Both the position numbers and the translations under genes were made by a program. A model generated the notes under the pieces. It searched no databases and was not told where the DNA came from. It was given only the letters and a program-made list of their open reading frames with translations. From positions 1-13,684 of the forward strand of contig DAOVUP010000006.1 of assembly GCA_030632525.1 (NCBI GenBank): a DNA stretch of 13,684 nucleotides, given 5' to 3'. Within the stretch, counting starts at the first letter, position 1; every line of letters begins with the position of its first letter. Shown here piece after piece: positions 7,214-13,684 of this stretch. Origin of the DNA: Desulfobacteraceae bacterium. GTDB taxonomy: Bacteria > Desulfobacterota > DSM-4660 > Desulfatiglandales > Desulfatiglandaceae.

Positions 7214-8862
7214 GTGGATCCCTCTTGATAATGCCCCCAAATATGACCAAGCACCTGGCACATTTCCGCAATCGTTGCATAGGCCTTGACACACTCAAGC
7301 AATGCGGGTACTGAATTTTTTCCAAGACGCACCTCTCGATCGAGTTTGTTAAGTGCTTTTTTTACCTCCTCATTGTCACGCTCTGCCTTAAGATGATACA
7401 GTCTCTGAATCACCCGCTCCTGAGCGCCTTCATCCACTTTGAAACATTCAATCTTTACTTTTTCGTCCTCTTCTTGAAATCGATTCAACCCAACGATGAT
7501 ACGCGCCCCTTTCTCGATCTGCTGTTGGGTCTCACTGGCAGACTGCCGGCTGAGCAGCTGATAAAAGCCCTCCTTTATAGCCTTCTCAGCCCCCCCTTTA
7601 TGAGCAATCTCCTCCATAAGCTCAAGTGCCCCTTTTTCGATCTCATTGGTGAGAGATTCTATATAGTAAGAGCCGCCGAGTGGATCAGAAACATCGGCAA
7701 TGCCTGTTTCATTTGCCAGGATGTGCTGTGTCATCAGGGCCACATGGGCAGCCTCTTGGGAAGGAATGCAAACCGCCTCGTCCATGGCATTGCAGGAAAG
7801 GCTCTGGGCACCGCCAAGTATAGCTGCGAGGGCCTCTATGGTAACGCGCACGATGTTGTTGAGGGGTTGTTGGGCGGTCATGGTGTAGCCTGTTGTGTAG
7901 ACTCGGATGAAACATTTCATACTCTCCTGGTTCCTCGCATTGTAGCGTTCTTTCATCATTCGGGCCCACATCCGCCGAAAGGCGCGATATTTTGCGATCT
8001 CCTCAAAAAGGTTCATGGGCACGGAGAGTTGACATTCCATGGAAGGTGCAAATTCATCGACGTGGTGACCCCGGCTCACCGCTTCATCAATGTAAGCCTG
8101 GGCATTGGCCAGCGTGAAGGCCACTTCCTGGATCGCTGTAGCGCCGCCCTGTCTCATATGGGAACCGCAGATCACAATGGGTTTGAAGTGCAAATGGTGA
8201 CGGGTACAGTACTCAACGGCATCAATAGAAAATTTTAGGGATGGCGACGGTGGAAAGATGTAGGCCCCTCTGGCCACAAATTCTTTAAGGACGTCATTCT
8301 GCAACACGATGGTGTATTCGGAAGACCCCAAGCCTTGCTTTTCACCCAATGCCAAAAAGAGGGCCAGCATGATGGGCCCGATGGCATTGGCCGTGGTAAA
8401 TATCTGGCGGGCTTTGTTGAGGGGAATACCGTCGAAAATGGCTTCCATATCTCTTAAGGAATTGATCGCCACACCCGCCTTCCCCACTTCCCCGTCGGCC
8501 AGATCATGATCCGATTCAATCCCCAACTGGGTGGGGAGATCCAGGGCTAAGGCCAAAGCAGTCTGCCCCTTGGATAACAGATACTTAAACCTTTCATTAG
8601 TGGCTTCAGGATTCCCAAACCCCGAGTATTGTCCCATCATCCAGAAATCGGCCCGGTACATGCCCGGGTAGATCCCTCGCGTATAGGGGAATTGACCTGG
8701 CAGTCCCAGATCCCGTTGGGGATCGAAATCCGTTTGCCTGAGATCATCCTGATCATAGACATCGGCAAGCTCTATTTTGGATTCCGAATAAAAAGTAGCT
8801 TTCCTTCTGCCCCTTGTTTCATAATCTGAGGCGAGTGACTTTTTCCAATCTTCAGTTTTCAT
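7204..8862 (-). CDS. Adenosylcobalamin-dependent acyl-CoA mutase, catalytic subunit (MCM-like)
   Basis: A 552-residue protein covering only the TIM-barrel catalytic half of methylmalonyl-CoA mutase-type enzymes. The B12 domain is the next gene, as in other split mutases. Family landmarks include FPYTRGIYPGMY (58-69), GQYSGFG (77-83), DLPTQLG (108-114), QNDVLKEF (188-195) and GSHMRQGGAT (233-242). Aligned by eye to the Propionibacterium enzyme, Y79, R198 and H235 match Y89, R207 and H244, which contact the substrate carboxylate and thioester. Several pocket residues differ: D72 for R82, M75 for T85, S234 for Y243, and SMECQL (274-279) for RLSFFW (283-288). This argues against ordinary methylmalonyl-CoA and for another carboxylated acyl-CoA, such as an alkylmalonyl or alkylsuccinyl type (inference). 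The ATG has GGAGG upstream and overlaps the MmgE/PrpD stop by four bases (ATGA). No MeaB chaperone or epimerase gene is nearby. Confidence 0.9.
   Translation of the reverse strand: MKTEDWKKSLASDYETRGRRKATFYSESKIELADVYDQDDLRQTDFDPQRDLGLPGQFPYTRGIYPGMYRADFWMMGQYSGFGNPEATNERFKYLLSKGQTALALALDLPTQLGIESDHDLADGEVGKAGVAINSLRDMEAIFDGIPLNKARQIFTTANAIGPIMLALFLALGEKQGLGSSEYTIVLQNDVLKEFVARGAYIFPPSPSLKFSIDAVEYCTRHHLHFKPIVICGSHMRQGGATAIQEVAFTLANAQAYIDEAVSRGHHVDEFAPSMECQLSVPMNLFEEIAKYRAFRRMWARMMKERYNARNQESMKCFIRVYTTGYTMTAQQPLNNIVRVTIEALAAILGGAQSLSCNAMDEAVCIPSQEAAHVALMTQHILANETGIADVSDPLGGSYYIESLTNEIEKGALELMEEIAHKGGAEKAIKEGFYQLLSRQSASETQQQIEKGARIIVGLNRFQEEDEKVKIECFKVDEGAQERVIQRLYHLKAERDNEEVKKALNKLDREVRLGKNSVPALLECVKAYATIAEMCQVLGHIWGHYQEGSTWI
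7220..7225 (-). promoter_or_regulatory. Ribosome binding site for the B12/DUF35 subunit
   Basis: AGAGGG on the minus strand, six bases before the ATG at 7211-7213 and inside the 3' end of the mutase catalytic gene. It supports the shorter start that gives a 277-residue product instead of the longer open frame reaching 7294. Confidence 0.6.
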
Positions 8863-10226
8863 ATTCCGCCTCCACTCAAGGCATCAAATAATCGCTTAGC
8901 AGGTTCTAAAGGATCGGAGACATTGAGAAAACCTTCAATCCTGTCCATGCTTTCGTGAGACAGGTAATCCCCTGCGGCAACCCGGAATTTTTCAAGGGTT
9001 ACGGAGAGTGGCAGAGGATTTTCCGGCTCTCCCAATGGATAGGATACCTTCGATTTATAGATTTTGCCGTCCTGTGTCAGCACTTCCACATTGGCACCTC
9101 TCTGTTTGGGATAGCGTTTGTCCACCTCCGGGTCGATATCCACCTTGATCTTTTTCATAAGTGCGATAAGAGCCTTATTTTTGTAATGTCTTTTTGAAAA
9201 GGCGTCGTAATCGTTTCTACCCAATAAGGCCTTGGCCGATAGGGCATATGGGATGTTGAAATAAGCATCTCCACGATTATTTAAGGTTTGAATCTCTGTT
9301 AAAACAGCGGCCCTGTAAGTCCCCACGTGTGCTTCTTTAATCTTTTCAGGGTTTACCAGGTCCTCATCAACGATCTTACTGAATGCATCGATGGATGGAT
9401 GAAGATGCCTGCATCCGGGATAGGGTTTCAGGTAAGATCCCAAAATGGCAAAATCCTGGTCAAGGGGATGGTCCAGAGGAGGTTCAGGACCGTGTCCCAG
9501 ATATGCTGGGTAAAAGCCCTCTTCAATAATACGCGGATACCCTACCTGACCCTTTCCGGCCATTAGAGCAGAGGCAAGACCGCATCGAACAGCCCAGGCC
9601 ACTTGGAGGGGCTGGGAATCTCCCGCCTTGAAAGAAGACATCAATCCGGCACTGCCCATGGCTGCCATGGATAGGGCATGTTGTGTTTTGAGGATGTCAT
9701 GTCCCAGAAGCACAGAGGCGGCAGCAGCCGCACCAAAAGGGGCGGTGAGAGATGTGGGATGAAAGCCCCTGGCCGTAAAGGCCGGATTCCCGCCACGCGC
9801 CATCCTTACCATGATGTCGTAACCGGCCATGGTTGCCATGTCGATTTGCTCCCAGTTGACTCCGCTTGACAGGGCGATGATGGTGGGCACGACCACCGCA
9901 CCGGGATGACAGGCCCCTTCCCTTGAGCCGTCCTCAAAAACAGAGGCATTAACGGCAGAGGCCCAAACCATTGCGGCATCCAGACGACCTATCCTTTGAG
10001 GCCCACTGCCGGGCCAAACACATCCTTTTTCCAACTTAGGTGCAAGGTTGCAGAGATTGACAAAGGTCTCTTTTTTGCATCCAATAAAAGCAGAGGCTAC
10101 GGCGTCCAGTATATGTTGACGGATAAGGGAACACGCCTCTTCAGAAGGGGATTTTGATCCAATCTGTGAGGTGAGTTTGGCCAAATAATAGGCCATTCCT
10201 TCTTTGAGTTCAATTGACCTGGTCAT
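8859..10226 (-). CDS. MmgE/PrpD family protein
   Basis: A 455-residue member of the MmgE/PrpD family, which includes 2-methylcitrate dehydratase and cis-aconitate decarboxylase. Family features visible are the N-terminal helix HILDAVASAFIG (38-49), ASAVNASVFEDG followed by HPG (107-109), GFHPTSLTAPFGAAAA, and KPYPGCRHLHPSIDAF in the second half. Length is normal. The reaction is uncertain: the family covers dehydration, decarboxylation and epimerisation of di- and tricarboxylates. No PrpB or PrpC gene lies beside it, so a methylcitrate-cycle assignment is not supported. The ATG at 10226 has only GAGGG immediately adjacent, and an in-frame ATG ten codons later (10196) is equally possible. It is the first gene after a 269-bp gap and overlaps the mutase gene by four bases, tying its expression to the mutase. 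Confidence 0.87.
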   Translation of the reverse strand: MTRSIELKEGMAYYLAKLTSQIGSKSPSEEACSLIRQHILDAVASAFIGCKKETFVNLCNLAPKLEKGCVWPGSGPQRIGRLDAAMVWASAVNASVFEDGSREGACHPGAVVVPTIIALSSGVNWEQIDMATMAGYDIMVRMARGGNPAFTARGFHPTSLTAPFGAAAAASVLLGHDILKTQHALSMAAMGSAGLMSSFKAGDSQPLQVAWAVRCGLASALMAGKGQVGYPRIIEEGFYPAYLGHGPEPPLDHPLDQDFAILGSYLKPYPGCRHLHPSIDAFSKIVDEDLVNPEKIKEAHVGTYRAAVLTEIQTLNNRGDAYFNIPYALSAKALLGRNDYDAFSKRHYKNKALIALMKKIKVDIDPEVDKRYPKQRGANVEVLTQDGKIYKSKVSYPLGEPENPLPLSVTLEKFRVAAGDYLSHESMDRIEGFLNVSDPLEPAKRLFDALSGGGI

Positions 10227-10495
10227 CCCTCTGTTTTCTTAAACGAATAGAATATCCGTCCCAAGCATTGCAGTTTTCGATCTTATTCTGCAGTACTGAA
10301 GCGATGGAGTAACGGTAAACATTGAAATAATCCGCCGCGAGCTACTTAATCATTCATATCCTATCTCAGCGTCAGAATCTTAAATGGGATCTATGTGGAA
10401 CTTTCCAACACTCCGTAGTATTTCTCTAAGACAAGGCCAAATGTCTCTCACGGCGCCCTTCGAATCATAGACCCGAAGGATTTGGATTTCTAATT
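10227..10495 (-). promoter_or_regulatory. 269-bp intergenic gap, possible internal promoter/operator
   Basis: This is the only large gap inside the nine-gene run. It holds an imperfect palindrome, TGGAACTTTCCA (10396-10407, two central mismatches), and a hairpin CCTTCG/CGAAGG (10457-10462 and 10474-10479) 17 bases past the regulator stop codon. No strong -35/-10 pair was found on the minus strand. It could hold a second promoter for the PrpD-to-flavoenzyme block or an attenuating hairpin. The evidence is weak. Confidence 0.3.
10457..10479 (-). terminator. Small hairpin downstream of the regulator gene
   Basis: A six-pair inverted repeat (CCTTCG at 10457-10462, CGAAGG at 10474-10479) with an 11-base loop lies just past the GntR gene stop. 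There is no U-tract, so complete termination is unlikely. It may reduce read-through or stabilise the upstream transcript. Confidence 0.25.
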
Positions 10496-11173
10496 TCACT
10501 TGAATATGGTGGAGAAAATGTACTCCTTTCCTCTGTGGATATGGGACTTGATCAGATCTTTAGCCCGTTCCACGTCCTTTAATTTTATGGCTTGGAAAAT
10601 TTTGTTATGTTCCAAGACCACCTCTTGGGCCCGGCCTGACCGAAATCCCTCGATGGAATGGCGCAGAAAGGTTCTTTGAAAGATTTCACGAAAATAGTCG
10701 GCCAGGTAAAGGTTCTCGGACATCTTAATGATAGAGGCGTGGAATTCTTGATCAAGCGTAAACCTTCCCCTACTTACCCGTTGGACCACTGCTTTCTCAT
10801 ATTCGGTCTTCTGTTTTTCTAATTTCTCAAGTTTTTCCAGTGTCGACTTTCTAATGGCTTTACCGATGGCCCCCAGTTCCATCATCTCCCTTATTTCATA
10901 AAGGGATTCGGCCTCATCCAGTGTGATCTCGTGAACCCTGTAACCCTGATCGGGGACAAAATCCAAGAAACCTTCGTTGGCCAGGATGCTCAGGGCGTTA
11001 TTTACAGGCGTCCTGCTGACCCCTAACCTTTGAGCCAGTTCAATAAAAACCAACCGCTGCCCAGGAATAATCTGATAGTGGAGCATCATCTCCTTGATCT
11101 TGCTGTATACCCAGTAGGTGAGATTCCTCTCATCCTTGGAGATGCCTTTGGTATTCAGATTTGTTTGGCTCAT
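10496..11173 (-). CDS. GntR-family transcriptional regulator, FCD (FadR-like) type
   Basis: A 225-residue DNA-binding regulator. Residues about 20-82 are the GntR winged helix, with the recognition segment LAQRLGVSRTPVNNALSILA and wing FVPDQGYRV. Residues about 88-215 form the all-helical FCD ligand domain. Its likely metal-binding residues are D141, H145 (in DQEFH), H189 (in LEHNKIF) and H211 (in KSHIHRG). FCD regulators usually sense small organic acids or acyl-CoA-related metabolites and repress catabolic operons. The ATG at 11173 is preferred, 16 bases after the amidohydrolase stop. The frame extends to a TTG at 11218, but that would overlap the upstream gene by 29 bases and has no ribosome site. 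No strong Shine-Dalgarno is seen for either, so translation may be coupled to the upstream gene. It is probably the local regulator of this operon. Confidence 0.88.
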   Translation of the reverse strand: MSQTNLNTKGISKDERNLTYWVYSKIKEMMLHYQIIPGQRLVFIELAQRLGVSRTPVNNALSILANEGFLDFVPDQGYRVHEITLDEAESLYEIREMMELGAIGKAIRKSTLEKLEKLEKQKTEYEKAVVQRVSRGRFTLDQEFHASIIKMSENLYLADYFREIFQRTFLRHSIEGFRSGRAQEVVLEHNKIFQAIKLKDVERAKDLIKSHIHRGKEYIFSTIFK

Positions 11174-11189
11174 TTGATTAGAATGAACT

Positions 11190-12179
11190 CTACTTTGTGT
11201 ATTTTTCAGGGACTTCAATGTGGAGCATTTTGGCCAAGTTTAGGCCAAACATATTCGCCCGGTCCTCATCGGTAATGGGCGGATATCCCCACCCTTGCTG
11301 GAGTTCTTCCGGGACTTCAAGGTTCAAGACGGCCTGCACGGACAGATCGGCCGGAGATGCGGGCCAGTCCGTTCCGAAAATTAGTCTCTCGCTCGTTCCC
11401 AGGACATTCATGACAGACCCTACCACGTGGGCCAGTTTCACGGGAGCATAGAACCAGGGCCCCAGCATACCGCTCATACTGATGGATACATTGCGATGCT
11501 TCCACGCAATGGCATTCAAGGTATCAGTTTGTGGCCAGCCAAAATGGTAGGCAACTACTTTAAGTTCCGGGAAGGTGAGGCAGATGTTGTCTAACAGGAT
11601 GGGGTGGCAATACTCCATGTGACCGCCCACTGCAAATCCGGTGTGGAAAAAGACAGGAATTTCCAGTTCCACACACTTTTCATAAAAGGGGAACATGTCC
11701 GGATGATTGAAGGGACCGCCATCCTCTGGTGAGTAGATCTTTGTGCATTTGAATCCGTATTCCTTATGAAGAATCTCCAGTTCCTTAATGGCATTCTGAA
11801 CGCCCCGATTGAGATGGGGGCCCACATTAGAACATCCGATGATACGGTCCGGGTATTTCTCCATCGCTTCAATGGTATGGTAGTTTGTGGAGCAGGGGAC
11901 ACCGTTATAGGAGAGTGGCAGGAATGATTCCCGCAACATACAGGCCACATCGATCCCGGCCTGGTTCATGGCCTCGATGAGTCCCTGCAATGTCCAATCT
12001 GTGGGTTTTTCACGTCTCTCTTTAGTGATGGGATTGGTGTACCACCACTTTCCTGTGGGGGATTCAGCCGGTTTTGAAAAATATTGACTCCCAGGGTAGT
12101 AACTGATGTGCTTACGAAACTCCCAGGGCATGACATGTGCTTCACAGTCAACTATGAAATAATCCTTATTATTACGCAT
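11190..12179 (-). CDS. Amidohydrolase (amidohydrolase_2 / ACMSD-like decarboxylase family)
   Basis: A 329-residue TIM-barrel metalloenzyme. The metal site is visible as E13-A14-H15 in IVDCEAHV (replacing the HxH of classical members, as is common in this family), H179 in VFFHTG, H212 in VAYHFGWP and D271 in FGTDWP. The family includes 2-amino-3-carboxymuconate-semialdehyde decarboxylase and aromatic-acid decarboxylases, plus some hydrolases and hydratases. Non-oxidative decarboxylation or hydrolysis of a pathway intermediate is therefore the best guess. The ATG has AAGGAG five bases upstream (complement of 12185-12190). It is the first gene of the run and directly precedes the GntR regulator. 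The AT-rich region upstream, with a near-palindrome, probably carries the operon promoter. No signal peptide is seen. The substrate is unknown. Confidence 0.85.
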   Translation of the reverse strand: MRNNKDYFIVDCEAHVMPWEFRKHISYYPGSQYFSKPAESPTGKWWYTNPITKERREKPTDWTLQGLIEAMNQAGIDVACMLRESFLPLSYNGVPCSTNYHTIEAMEKYPDRIIGCSNVGPHLNRGVQNAIKELEILHKEYGFKCTKIYSPEDGGPFNHPDMFPFYEKCVELEIPVFFHTGFAVGGHMEYCHPILLDNICLTFPELKVVAYHFGWPQTDTLNAIAWKHRNVSISMSGMLGPWFYAPVKLAHVVGSVMNVLGTSERLIFGTDWPASPADLSVQAVLNLEVPEELQQGWGYPPITDEDRANMFGLNLAKMLHIEVPEKYTK

Positions 12180-12227
12180 GATTACTCCTTTCCTTGGATT
12201 GCTCAGCCCGTGATGAAAAGTATTTCA

Positions 12228-12274
12228 GATATCTAATTGCATGTAATTATAGCCAGTGTCAAGATATTTTTCCT
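12228..12274 (-). promoter_or_regulatory. Candidate operon promoter and operator
   Basis: On the minus strand upstream of the amidohydrolase gene, a TTGACA (complement of 12257-12262) and a perfect TATAAT (complement of 12246-12251) both occur. They are only five bases apart, so they cannot be one promoter's -35 and -10. TATAAT as the -10 with a poor -35 is the likelier reading. A near-perfect 16-bp palindrome, TAATTGCATGTAATTA (12234-12249, one mismatched pair), overlaps the region just downstream of that -10. This is a good position for a repressor such as the adjacent GntR protein (inference). Confidence 0.35.
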
Positions 12275-12395
12275 CCATTAATTATTTATATTTTTTGTTT
12301 AAATTATAATATTGTTTAATTGTTTTAATGATATTAGAGCTTGCTCAATACTTATTTTAATCATAAAAACAATAAGATAAAATCGCATCAAATTG

Positions 12396-12504
12396 AAGTT
12401 ATCCCCAAAATATTGCAGTTGTAAAGAGGAATTGCCTGAAAATTCAATATGTTGAAAAAAGTTATCTCCAAAAATGTGGGGCTAATTGGCCAAGTTATCC
12501 CCAA
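12396..12504 (+). repeat. Three direct copies of AAGTTATCYCCAA
   Basis: Copies lie at 12396-12408 (AAGTTATCCCCAA), 12459-12471 (AAGTTATCTCCAA) and 12492-12504 (AAGTTATCCCCAA), all in the same orientation. The start-to-start distances of 63 and 33 bases are close to whole helical turns. They lie within 115 bases upstream of the plus-strand remnant and beside an AT-rich tract. They could be binding sites for a regulator. They also resemble DnaA boxes (TTATCCACA) with one mismatch, but three such sites are not enough to call an origin. Confidence 0.5.
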
Positions 12505-12510
12505 TAATTA

Positions 12511-13254
12511 ATGGTTATTAGACAAAATCTCTTTAATTATAAAATGGTTATGCTAATTTTCAATACCGTACACCCTGATTACCTAAAATCTGGCAAAATC
12601 AACCTCGTACTGAATTTTGATTATTGGACAGGCTATATTGATAAAAAAATAACCAGAGTTGAAGCTTCATGTAGGTTTTTTACATGTAATTCCACATACA
12701 ACTTAACGAATAGACGGTGCCTGGGTTCGGATGAGAGACCATTTGAGAGGGATTGGGTTCATGATGCCTTTGACATGGGTCTATTTGCAGGTCAGGCCGT
12801 GATTGAACCAGTGGGTGAAAGCAGGTCGGATTTTTATATTTTCAGGGATTTGTGTCGTAAGATGGGTAATCCTGATTTATGGCCGTGGGAAACCGAGCGC
12901 GAACTCTGTGACTGGAAATTGGAGCCCTTGAGCATTGACTTTGAGAAGCTTATCGAAACGTGTTTCTATCCGGCACCTGAGATTTGGAATAAACACGAAA
13001 AAGGGCTGCTGCGCTCTGATAAAAACCCGGGTTACCCCACCCCTTCCGGCAAACTCGAGTTATATGCATCCCTGCTGGAAGAGGTCGGATTAGACCCATT
13101 ACCGGTATTCAGCTATCCCCCGGAATGCTACGAAACAGCCCCTCAACTAGCCAAAGACTATCCCTACATCCTGATAACTGGATCACGTGAGTTGAATTTC
13201 CCTTTGGTCTTATTCCACTTTTACTGGAAACGTCAACGGAAGTGCAGTTCTTGA
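12511..13254 (+). pseudogene. Remnant of a molybdopterin-dependent oxidoreductase (C-terminal part)
   Basis: A 247-codon frame of which only codons about 82-230 (12754-13200) look like a protein family. DMGLFAGQAVIEPVGESRSD (89-108), LCRKMG, LWPWETE and GYPTPSGKLELYASLLEEVG (174-193), then ILITGSREL, match the region before and at the entry to the C-terminal domain of DMSO-reductase-family enzymes such as acetylene-hydratase- or polysulfide-reductase-like proteins. The first 80 codons are AT-rich and unlike the family. The Fe-S and bis-MGD N-terminal domains are absent upstream, and after TGSREL the likeness stops and a nonfamily tail ends at 13254. A full enzyme is 650 residues or more, so this is a fragment truncated at both ends. 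It cannot bind the cofactor as it stands. An annotation pipeline may still call it a hypothetical protein. Confidence 0.7.
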
Positions 13255-13534
13255 TCCATTCGCCGCCGGTCTAACCTTAGGAGTGCACTTTGCGACCCTT
13301 ATCTACTTTCAACCATGTATCAAATTGTAAAAATTAAAAAGTCCGAATATTTTAAATATAAATCAGTTCGTCAAAATTGTTTATATAGCGTATCGTAATA
13401 TCTAAGCGGAAGAAATTGTAACATTCGGCTATTAATCTGCAAAACTCATTTTTTGTGGATAGCTAAGACAAATCCAACAAAGCAGCATCTCAAAATTTTA
13501 TAATTTCATACTTTTATTAAATAAATAACAACAC
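13255..13534. other. AT-rich intergenic stretch before citrate synthase end
   Basis: No convincing gene, terminator hairpin or RNA was found. A short open frame in a shifted register continues past the remnant (about 13230-13329) but is not recognised. This region would be the 3' flank of both the remnant and the convergent citrate synthase gene. Confidence 0.4.
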
Positions 13535-13684
13535 CTACCTTTCATCAATCGGAACAAGTTTTGTTTGGGTCGGGCCGGTATAGATCTGTCGTGGTCGGCC
13601 GAGCTTCCAGTTGGGATCATCCATACTTTCTTTCCATTGGGCGATCCAGCCCGGCAATCTGCCGATGGCAAACATCACGGTAAA
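13535..13684 (-). CDS. gltA: Citrate synthase, 3' end (partial)
   Basis: The last 49 codons and the TAG stop (13535-13537) of a gene that enters from beyond the right edge. Reading on the minus strand, the peptide begins [20 protein letters not shown] and continues through [17 protein letters not shown] to VPIDER. This is the characteristic C terminus of hexameric GltA-type citrate synthase, where the GRPRQIYTG segment is highly conserved. The enzyme condenses acetyl-CoA with oxaloacetate at entry to the TCA cycle. It is separated from the operon by the decayed oxidoreductase and a long AT-rich gap, so it is not obviously co-regulated. A methylcitrate synthase cannot be excluded from this fragment. 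Confidence 0.88.
   Translation of the reverse strand, partial: FTVMFAIGRLPGWIAQWKESMDDPNWKLGRPRQIYTGPTQTKLVPIDER

Larger units (their letters stand above)
12180..12510. other. 331-bp AT-rich divergent control region
   Basis: This region separates the minus-strand operon from the plus-strand oxidoreductase remnant. It is strongly AT-rich (especially 12270-12390) and contains no protein-like frame. It holds the candidate promoter/operator near the amidohydrolase gene and three copies of AAGTTATCYCCAA near the remnant. Confidence 0.5.

Noticed and set aside
7214..7294. N-terminal extension of the B12/DUF35 protein (start at 7294)
   Set aside because: It would overlap the mutase catalytic gene by about 90 bases, the extra residues do not resemble B12-domain N termini, and a good ribosome site supports the start at 7213.
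7393..8238. Long plus-strand frame (281 codons) opposite the mutase gene
   Set aside because: It is antisense to a gene with clear family motifs and has no recognisable domain. A mirror frame of coding sequence is the simple explanation.
8859..10226. Methylcitrate cycle (prpD) assignment
   Set aside because: No prpB or prpC gene adjoins it, and the citrate synthase end is a distant, separately placed GltA type. MmgE/PrpD proteins are too varied to name the reaction.
11174..11218. Longer GntR start (TTG at 11218)
   Set aside because: It overlaps the amidohydrolase gene by 29 bases and has no ribosome site. The added residues precede the winged helix and are not needed.
12270..12504. Replication origin suggested by an AT-rich tract and DnaA-box-like repeats
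   Set aside because: The repeats miss the DnaA consensus by one base each, there are only three, and no origin-linked genes (dnaA, dnaN, gyrB, parA/B) are present.

Overview
The window reads like a chromosomal segment from an anaerobic bacterium, most plausibly a sulfate reducer of the Desulfobacterota. That placement is an inference. It rests on gene content: a B12-dependent acyl-CoA mutase split into two subunits, an Fe-S dienoyl-CoA-reductase-type flavoenzyme, a molybdopterin oxidoreductase remnant, a GltA-type citrate synthase, and moderate G+C genes separated by very AT-rich gaps. No rRNA, tRNA, CRISPR array or intact transposase was seen.

Layout: positions 1-775 hold no convincing gene. 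They contain a 110-bp inverted-repeat element (232-341), a short broken reading frame (395-505) and a weak hairpin beyond the operon end. From 12179 down to 776, nine genes lie on the minus strand in one direction. In transcription order they are: an amidohydrolase of the ACMSD-like decarboxylase family, a GntR/FCD regulator, (269-bp gap), an MmgE/PrpD protein, the catalytic subunit of an acyl-CoA mutase, a B12-binding subunit fused to a zinc-ribbon/OB-fold (DUF35) domain, an SCP-x-type thiolase, an AMP-forming acyl-CoA ligase, an alpha/beta hydrolase, and a 2,4-dienoyl-CoA reductase-like flavoenzyme. From PrpD to the thiolase the genes overlap or abut (4-bp overlap, 10-bp overlap, 1-bp gap), so they are probably translated together. 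Positions 12180-12510 are an AT-rich control region with a near-palindrome and three copies of a 13-bp repeat. Positions 12511-13254 (plus strand) carry a decayed piece of a molybdopterin oxidoreductase. Positions 13535-13684 (minus strand) are the 3' end of a citrate synthase gene.

How the genes may work together (inference): the ligase activates a carboxylic acid to its CoA ester, the B12 mutase rearranges its carbon skeleton, the MmgE/PrpD enzyme and flavoenzyme (de)hydrate, decarboxylate or reduce intermediates, and the thiolase cleaves the product. The substrate is unknown. The most notable point is that the DUF35 partner normally expected beside an SCP-x thiolase is fused to the mutase B12 subunit and encoded directly before the thiolase, which suggests a physical mutase-thiolase complex. 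The mutase keeps the residues that bind a substrate carboxylate in methylmalonyl-CoA mutase, but much of the rest of its CoA/substrate pocket is replaced. It is therefore probably not a methylmalonyl-CoA mutase.
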